From: Entophlyctis helioformis
Lineage: Eukaryota > Chytridiomycota > Chytridiomycetes > Chytridiales > Chytriomycetaceae
Length of the DNA stretch: 64,000 nt
NCBI GenBank assembly: GCA_025526915.1
Contig: JAHLKH010000150.1
Span: 1-64,000 of the forward strand
Direction: 5' to 3'
In this document: piece after piece, positions 58,701 to 64,000 of the stretch
Layout of the letters: the number at the start of each line of letters is the position of its first letter
Numbering within the stretch: the stretch's first letter is position 1
Notes under the pieces: generated by a model
Database searches by the model: none
Told to the model about the DNA's origin: nothing
What the model saw: the letters and a program-made list of their open reading frames with translations, nothing else
Translations under genes and position numbers: made by a program

Positions 58701-59049
58701 ACCAACACCGGCGGTGTTCTGGAGGTCTACCCTGCAGTCAACAGCATCATTCGCAAGGGCGACCTTATTGCCCGAATCAAGAACATTTTCGGCAACATTG
58801 TCGACGAAATCTACGCCCCAAGTCACGGCGTGGTAAGTGGCGCGCTGGCTGCTTGACGACTCTTTACCGTGTATCGACTGGCACTTGTCTGGCCTACTGA
58901 TTGTGGTGGCGGTGTCTGGCGGTACACAATCCAAGACCATCGGAAGGAGCTCGAACCCCGTTGCCATGGCGGGCGACCGCGTCATGCATATGGGCGTGAT
59001 CAAGAAGGAGAACGAAGTCCTTCCGAAGGAGGCCAAGGAAAACTACTGA
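55721..59049 (+). CDS. HutD/Ves cupin fused to an AstE/aspartoacylase-like M14 hydrolase
   Basis: The N-terminal part (MPWKNGVGETIEIAIHP, FIWRLSLSEVRDSCSFSLFP, WLFMLPESA, FTILYVVSGSIRVTVEGDSQ) matches the HutD/Ves cupin family, seen mainly in bacteria near histidine catabolism. After a Pro/Gln-rich linker the frame enters an AstE/AspA-type zinc amidohydrolase: WIRVPVIIARGTEPG, GITAVVHGNELNGVPCIHRV (zinc ligands H..E), GRDLNRLFPG, LIDLHTASFGRVNSYYV (third ligand H) and SITVEIGNP (catalytic Glu). The end is AMAGDRVMHMGVIKKENEVL to ENY, stop 59047-59049. Intron 1 (55886-56128) is GC-AG. A 7-nt exon lies at 57796-57802. The HutD end joins the linker in phase (ELK to ANHDATVLIIHV, donor gtaccctt, acceptor ggttag), supporting one gene. 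Substrate is unknown. Two separate transcripts remain possible. Confidence 0.78.
57796..57802 (+). other. 7-nt microexon in the AstE-like domain
   Basis: Sequence CCCCGTT sits between acceptor ...tatccag and donor gtgagtgc. Joining it restores EPG-PV-VGITAVVHGNE, exactly the family spacing. Skipping it would remove GPV and shift the frame. Confidence 0.75.
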
Positions 59050-59369
59050 GGCAGATTCTGGCTGACAAGCCAAAGCCAAAGCCAGACAGAGCTACACGGC
59101 AGATCAGCGACAAGCCTTGCAGCAAGTCTGGCAGCAGCACACCGGACGGAGCGAAGCTGGCAAGGCGGCTGGCATGATGGCGATGATGATGACGGGCAAA
59201 TGAAGGGTTGCTGTTGATCAAGGCTGGCAATCGATTCATTACGATTGGCGACCAATATGGCTGGGTTCATGTTGCAGACTGCGGAGAGGACTGTGCGATG
59301 CGATGCGACGCTCTTTGCAACATCCGTGGTATGATTGTCATGGCTATCGTGCATCCAAGTGGACAATCA
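59050..59369. other. Convergent intergenic region
   Basis: Two 3' ends meet here. A short GATGATGATG tract lies near 59180. No gene was recognised. Confidence 0.45.
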
Positions 59370-60349
59370 TTACTCGGTCTCACTCCATGTTCTGACACGA
59401 ACAGGCTGGCTTTCGCGTTCAGTAGCCTCGTCCATCCACATCTTGGCCTCGCGCTTGTTCTCCTTCCAGCCCCAGAAGCGGACTGCGCACAAAATGCAGA
59501 TGTGTTGTTGCAATCATTGCGGCAGCGCAAGGAAAGAGTCACGCCGCACCGCCGAGCAAGGTCCATCCGGCCGAGCATTGCAGATCCGCAGTTTGGCAAT
59601 GCCAGCCCAGATAGTCACCAGTGTCCGTTTAACAATACCAAGGCAGGGCAAGATATTGGTGAGTGCTTTGAGACTATCGAGGCGGATCGAGGCGGACACG
59701 AGCGGATTGGCGCCATGGCATGCAGCTCGCCAATGGGCCATCTGCACGCCATGACAGCCGCAACACAGTGCCCTCCCATTTGGTGCCAAACACGCATGAA
59801 TGACATACACAGGGTGCTTTGGAACGCCAAGATCAGGCCGCCCGTGAAGTAGAAGGGCACTTGGACAGCCATAATGCGGGGCAGCTTGCGCGGGTGCAGC
59901 GTCGGCGAGATGCGCTCTGCAGGCCGGCCATGCCGACAACAGTGACAGACAGCGTCAGTTTGTAGCGTCTCTGTGGCTCACTGCTGCATCCAGCCAAGCT
60001 GGCTGGCCGCCAACAGTGACAGCGCTGGGCCGTTTGCTGCCGCATGGCCCGCATGCCCAAGCCCGTTTCAGGGGCAGCTCAGTTGGTTGTGTTTGTTGCT
60101 GCTGTTGCTGCTGCTGTTACTGTTGCTGCTGTTACTGCTGCGACGGCTCAACTGGCAGCTTGGACAGACGCTGACAGACTGCTGCTTACCCCAAATGGCG
60201 AGAGCGGCAGGGAAGCCTACACCGACACCAGCAATGGTGAGGTAGTCTGACGGACGGAAGTATCGCACCATCGTCTTGATGTCTGGCTCTGCCGCCAAGA
60301 ACTTGTACGGCACATGCTCGTCATCTGGGAGGTTGCTGACCCACTTCAT
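59370..60349 (-). CDS. NADH:ubiquinone oxidoreductase 21-kDa subunit
   Basis: This is an accessory subunit of mitochondrial complex I of the fungal 21-kDa type. Exon 1 reads MKWVSNLPDDEHVPYKFLAA, then VVRYMRPSDYA-like MVRYFRPSDYLTIAGVGVGF and PAALAIW. Exon 2 (59926 to about 59824, acceptor ctgcag, donor t|gtatgtc) gives ERISPTLHPRKLPRIMAVQV with a hydrophobic segment PFYFTGGLILAFQSTLF. The last exon has the diagnostic RFWGWKENKREAKMWMDEAT and ends RTWSETE, stop 59370-59372. Phases agree across both introns. The first intron holds a CTG/TTG-rich tract (about 60098-60145). An in-frame ATG also lies at 60379 (MIRWPYQLKV). Copy D of the dispersed repeat starts 47 bp upstream of the chosen start. 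Assignment to the family is good; the exact start is uncertain. Confidence 0.78.
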
Positions 60350-60395
60350 GACTTTGAGTTGGTATGGCCAGCGTATCATACCATGACCGTAGTGT

Positions 60396-60570
60396 CAGCA
60401 GCCAGCATGGAGGGCCAGTGGGCGATGTGCATCTGCGAGCATGCCACTGCACATACCTAGATTGCTCAGTGACCGGCAAGGTCGATTGGGAGAATCGCCG
60501 ATCGAATCAATCGACGTTGGAAATCATTGCGTGGCAGTCGGGTCACGTCAGTAGCACGTGACTGGATGGC
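60396..60570 (+). repeat. Dispersed promoter-associated repeat, copy D (most complete)
   Basis: GTCAGCAGCCAGCA, GGCCAGTGGGCGATGTGCA, CTGCGAGCATGCCAC, GATTGGGAGAATCGCCGATC, TCGACGTTGGAAATCATT and GGGTCACGTCAGTAGCACGTG with ACTGGATGGC. It resembles copy B nearly end to end. Its GTCAG end faces the complex I subunit start. Its CACGTG end abuts the decayed Fanzor copy. Confidence 0.8.
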
Positions 60571-60599
60571 TTCATGCAGAGCCGCGATGCGTGCAAGGT

Positions 60600-61030
60600 G
60601 TGTCTGCGTGGCTTGGTGCTTGCTGTCGCGCATCTCGTGCATCTCAGAGCCACTCTGTCGATCAGTCAGAGGGCGACATTCCCGTTAATGTCTTGGCACT
60701 CGGCATCGACTTTACAAGCCAAGGTGGCTGGCAGACTGTGACTGAGGACTCTCTCATCAGGCATCTGCAGTCGTCTGGAGATGCCCATGTGCGTCTAGAT
60801 ATGCCATCCATCCATCCATCCATCCATCCATCCATCCATCCACCATCCACCATCCATCCATCCACCATCCATCCCCATCCATCCATCCACCAACTGACAC
60901 GATCATGCACACACAGATCTACCGCTGTGGTGTCTGCTCGTTGGACACTGGTTGCTCTCCTTGACACACAAGCCAGACGGCGGCGATCCTGCCATGCTGG
61001 CCGCTGACTCGAAGCTACTATCGTGTGAGA
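60600..61030 (+). pseudogene. Decayed, truncated Fanzor copy
   Basis: The frame [20 protein letters not shown] and [13 protein letters not shown] parallels DIPVVWAFGIDFTGQGGRHA and LIRHLRSSGYAYV of the large gene at 7.5 kb. It is followed by an intron at the same place with the same kind of CATC tract and the acceptor context cacacacag|ATCTACCGCTG. Directly after ATCTACCGCTG the copy jumps to sequence matching the region beyond the zinc ribbon (gtctgctcgttggacac, then cttgacacaca), so the ribbon and RuvC-III are deleted. No RuvC-I or XPG part is present. It cannot encode an active nuclease. Confidence 0.8.
60804..60890. repeat. CATC microsatellite in the Fanzor remnant
   Basis: An imperfect (CATC)n tract with CACC interruptions occupies the position of the intron microsatellite of the large Fanzor gene. 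Confidence 0.85.
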
Positions 61031-61091
61031 TGCTGGCCAAGCCATGCGTTGGTCTTCATTATCCGCCACGGACCAACATCACCATCCAAGC

Positions 61092-61367
61092 TCATCCGCC
61101 GCTGACAGGCGGGATAACAGCCACTTCGTCCTCCTGCCGGACCATCACTTGCTGGCCATTGTCCGAGACGCCCCGTGCATCCACATACTCCATGTTGACG
61201 GCCAACATGCTGGATCCGAGAATGCGAGCCAAGGCCGGATGCTTCAGTTCGAGTGCCGCCAACAGCTCGGGCACAGACACTTGCTCCACACCAGCAAAGT
61301 CGAGAGTGTCCTCGGAACAGCCAGCGAGCTCTCGTCCGCTTGCGAAGAACATCAGTTTGACGAACAT
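61092..61367 (-). CDS. Molybdopterin synthase sulfur-carrier subunit (MoaD/MOCS2A)
   Basis: A single-exon frame of 91 residues reads MFVKLMFFASGRELAGCSED, EQVSVPELLAALELKHPALA, LAVNMEYVDARG and RQEDEVAVIPPVSGG. The Gly-Gly C-terminus is the site of thiocarboxylation in MoaD/MOCS2A, a beta-grasp protein that donates sulfur to precursor Z in molybdenum cofactor synthesis. Length and the DEVAVIPPVSGG end match the family. The large subunit (MoaE/MOCS2B) is not in this window. The stop lies about 60 bp from the Fanzor remnant. The gene is divergent from WDR24. Confidence 0.9.
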   Translation of the reverse strand: MFVKLMFFASGRELAGCSEDTLDFAGVEQVSVPELLAALELKHPALARILGSSMLAVNMEYVDARGVSDNGQQVMVRQEDEVAVIPPVSGG

Positions 61368-61779
61368 GGTGGAAGTTGGCCGCGTTGTGATGGACCGTTC
61401 AACGTCAGGGTCGTCGGCATCTGCAGGAATGTCTGGCAGCAGGGCCACCAGCACCGCACAGACTCCCATCCTTCCGTCATACGCCAGCGTCCTGCAAATG
61501 TCATTGCCGGCATCTGGCCTGGCCAGCACCAGCAGCACCAGCAGCACAAACACCACCCAGGGCAGTGTGCATGCTGGGCAATCCTTCAGCCAAACCAAGA
61601 CACAAGGACCAGGACCAGGACAGACGAGCGCGCTCTCTGCCGTCCCGTTGCCAGCAACATCTGGATTGGCATCCCTCATGCGCCCTTCAGCCAACCAGCT
61701 GACTGGCCAGAATGGGCAGCTGCAATACCAGCAGCATCCATTTCAGTCGCATCGGCACCAACAGCGTCGCCAACGTCTC
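61368..61779. other. Divergent promoter region of MoaD and WDR24
   Basis: The WDR24 frame stays open upstream through this stretch, with an in-frame ATG at 61678 and Gln/Ser-rich coding potential, so part of it may be an N-terminal extension. No other gene was recognised. Confidence 0.4.
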
Positions 61780-64000
61780 ATGACCGCAGCCTTGCACGGC
61801 GCAACGAGTGCCATATCAGCCTCGCCAGATGCCGAACATGCCGTTGTGGCCGGCAGGGAGGTGCTCATGATCTTGCGTGTCGGCCAAGACGAGATCAGCG
61901 AGGTCCACAACCTTCGCGTTGGTGTCAAGCTGAACCAAAACTACAGCAGCAACGACGTAAGATGGGCTGGCTCATGTAAGTCTTGCTGCTGCCCGAGACT
62001 GGTGTCTGCATGGTTGACAGGTTGCGCAGTGCGAGGCTGACAACATCGAGGTTGCTTACAACCATAGACGCAAAGAGTGTGATTGCAACCGCTACCAATG
62101 GCGCCGTGGTTTTGTGGGATCTTGAACGAGCATCGGAAGACAAGCTGGGTCAGTACTGCTTGCTGGCTGTTTGTCCTTTCTTTGCCGTCACGACGAGACG
62201 TGCATAGCATTGGCCTCTTGTTGCTCCTCCGACTGCATTCAATGGGACTGCTGATCACTCGCCGGTTTGTTCCGTGTAGACTGTGTTTTGGTCGAGCATT
62301 CAAGAGCGGTCAACCGCGTGTGTTTCCATCCATCCAGGCCTATTCTGCTGTCTGCATCACAAGACGGATCTGTAAAACTCTGGGTATGCCATCCATGCCA
62401 TCCATGCCATCCATGCCATCCATGCCCTCCATGCTGTGCGCCAAAGCATGCGTTGCCGATTACTCACTCTGTTGTGTCCGATTTTGCACTAATGCCCAGG
62501 ATCTGAGAGCAAAAGGTGCATCGGCGCTGACCTTTGAGGGCCGCGCCGAGAGCGTTCGTGACGTTCAGTTCAACCCCATCTCAGTCGATGAGTTTGCAGC
62601 CGCGTTTGAGAGTGGCAGCATCCAAAAGTGGGACATTCGAAATCCGAGTCAGTTTGAGCGCAAGTGGAGCGCACACAACAGTCTGCTGCTTTCAATCGAC
62701 TGGCATGCCAATGGGCGTCTTCTGGCCAGCGGCGGCCGTGACCGTGCCATCAAGGTGTGGGACACCAAGTCGGAGAGTCGCAAGCCGCTCCATACTGTGC
62801 AGACCATTGCGCCTGTGTCGCGTCTCGGCTGGCGGCCCGGGTTCGATCTGCAAATCGCTTCATGTGCAATGTCGACGGACTTTCGTGTCCACATTTGGGA
62901 TGTCTCACGGCCGTTTGTCCCGCAATTCTCGTTGGAAGAGCACACTAATATCGCAACAGGTCAGTCGTTTGATTGCGAGTCCTTCACACTCAACTGATTG
63001 ACCGTTCTCGGGGCTTTGCCCTGCTGCATCCACCACCAGGCTTGTATTGGCGAGATCCATCCATCCTTTGGACATGCTCAAAGGATCGCCAGTTTTGTGT
63101 GCAGCATGTCGATTCTGTTGCATATCGGCCTTCAAAGCTGTTGTCCATGTCTGCCCAGGCCTGGAGTACGTCAGGACAACTTGTATTCGCAACCGGTACA
63201 CGCCACAGTATCCCCGCCATGAATGGCCATATGCTGCCATCCAACACGAGCCCACCTGGCCTACAGTTAGCCGGCCTCCCGTTGCCGGCCCAATATGCAC
63301 AGCCCCCACCGAGCCGCCGTCACAACCCAGCAATGGGCGGCACCGTGACAAACGCGTCTGGAGGATTCCCTACCTCTGCCGGCCCGCCGTCTACTGGACC
63401 ATCGGCACAATCGAGTACTGGGCCTGGATCCAACTCTGGTGGTGGCAGTGGCGCTGCATTTCTTGCAAAGGCAACGCAAGCCACGCCGTCTGGCGCAGCA
63501 ACAGCACCGTCTGGCCAGGCTCCTTTGGCAACCAATGCAATAGGCACAGCAGCAGCAGCCACTGCATCCGCTACTGCCATGGCCATCGGAGCATTCACAG
63601 GCGGCATTTCGGCAGTAGCCAACGCTGCATATCCAGGCTCGACATTGCTTGGAATGCCAGGCGTTAGTATTGGCATTGGATCAGCCATCAATCTGGCAGC
63701 AGGCGTTCAACCGTCGCCTGGAGCAGGGCTTGTCGCAGGAGACATGGAGAGCAAGAGCCAAGCAGCCGCGTCGCAAATGCCCGTTCAAGTGGCTGGACTT
63801 GCTTGTGCTAGTGCCGCATACGACATGGCAACGGCATTTGTGCACCTTGCCGGGATGTACTCTATTGACCACACTGCCGTTTGGGATGCTTGCCAGCAAA
63901 ACTCTCATGTACGTGGATGTGTTGCAGCACTACCAACAGCAATCGTCTGTGTGCAACCCTTTACTGCAGACTTACAGGCAACTTCATGCTAATATTGCCG
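61780..64000 (+). CDS. RTC1: WDR24/Rtc1 (Sea2) WD40 protein, 5' part
   Basis: WDR24/Rtc1 is a subunit of GATOR2/SEACAT, which regulates TORC1 in response to amino acids at the vacuole or lysosome. The N-terminus gives VVAGREVLMILRVGQDEISE and GVKLNQNYSSND. WD repeats follow: IATATNGAVVLWDLERA, VEHSRAVNRVCFHPSRPILL with SASQDGSVKLW, FEGRAESVRDVQFNPISVDE, GSIQKWDIRNPSQFERKWSA, LASGGRDRAIKVWDTKSE, VSRLGWRPGFDLQIASCAMS, HIWDVSRPFVPQFSLEEHTN, then RDPSILWTCSKDRQFCVQHV. A long Ala/Gly/Pro-rich linker precedes HTAVWDACQQNSH. An apparent stop at 63990 is avoided by an intron (donor gtacgtgg after NSH, acceptor tactgcag), after which TYRQLHANIA stays open to the window end. The start could be 61678. 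A 9-bp tandem repeat fills one intron (62389-62433). Confidence 0.88.
62389..62433. repeat. 9-bp tandem repeat (CATCCATGC) in a WDR24 intron
   Basis: About five near-perfect copies of CATCCATGC follow the donor after SVKLW. Confidence 0.85.

Noticed and set aside
60952..62040. Plus-strand open frame of about 362 codons spanning MoaD
   Set aside because: Only its 3' end (from about 61678 or 61780) encodes WDR24. The part opposite MoaD is a shadow of a well-conserved minus-strand gene.

Overview
The window is nuclear DNA of an intron-rich, gene-dense eukaryote, most likely an early-diverging zoosporic (chytrid-like) fungus. Fungal markers are a Crh-type GH16 wall transglycosylase, MUB1/samB, Ugo1, Cbp3 and the fungal-type complex I 21-kDa subunit. 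The hint of a flagellated life stage is a four-domain adenylate kinase with an AK5-like N-terminus, a protein type usually tied to cilia. Introns are mostly 70-250 bp with GT-AG ends, plus two GC-AG introns and several microexons. Spacing between genes is often below 120 bp.

Layout. 1-6615: the U1-70K 3' end, DBR1 and a Tgl-type lipase. 6928-13481: a large minus-strand gene joining an XPG/EXO1-like nuclease region to a C-terminal Fanzor (eukaryotic TnpB) module. 13938-24286: a CYBC1/EROS-like protein, NUBPL/Ind1, a SIKE/FGFR1OP2-like protein, a DUF3245-like protein, CBP3 and VPS34. 24791-32447: proteasome alpha5, SYS1, Ugo1 and CCT1. 32753-45668: exportin-6, a Crh enzyme, MUB1, V-ATPase subunit d and ornithine carbamoyltransferase. 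45959-59049: the multi-domain adenylate kinase, exocyst Sec5 and a HutD-AstE fusion. 59370-64000: the complex I 21-kDa subunit, a decayed Fanzor copy, MoaD and WDR24/RTC1, which runs off the end.

Most genes are unrelated housekeeping functions (splicing, mitochondrial assembly, vesicle traffic, proteostasis), not a pathway cluster. The most unusual items are: (i) the XPG-Fanzor gene and its decayed relative at 60.6 kb; (ii) a dispersed repeat of about 115-175 bp, four copies, each directly upstream of a start codon in the same polarity, three of them carrying paired CACGTG-type motifs; (iii) tandem duplication of an adenylate kinase module together with a 15-nt exon that encodes the P-loop; (iv) the HutD-AstE fusion with a 7-nt microexon; (v) a dense run of single-base frameshifts confined to about 5-18 kb, which looks like local sequence error or recent decay.

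All exon boundaries were read by eye from splice signals and protein family conservation. No search or alignment was run.
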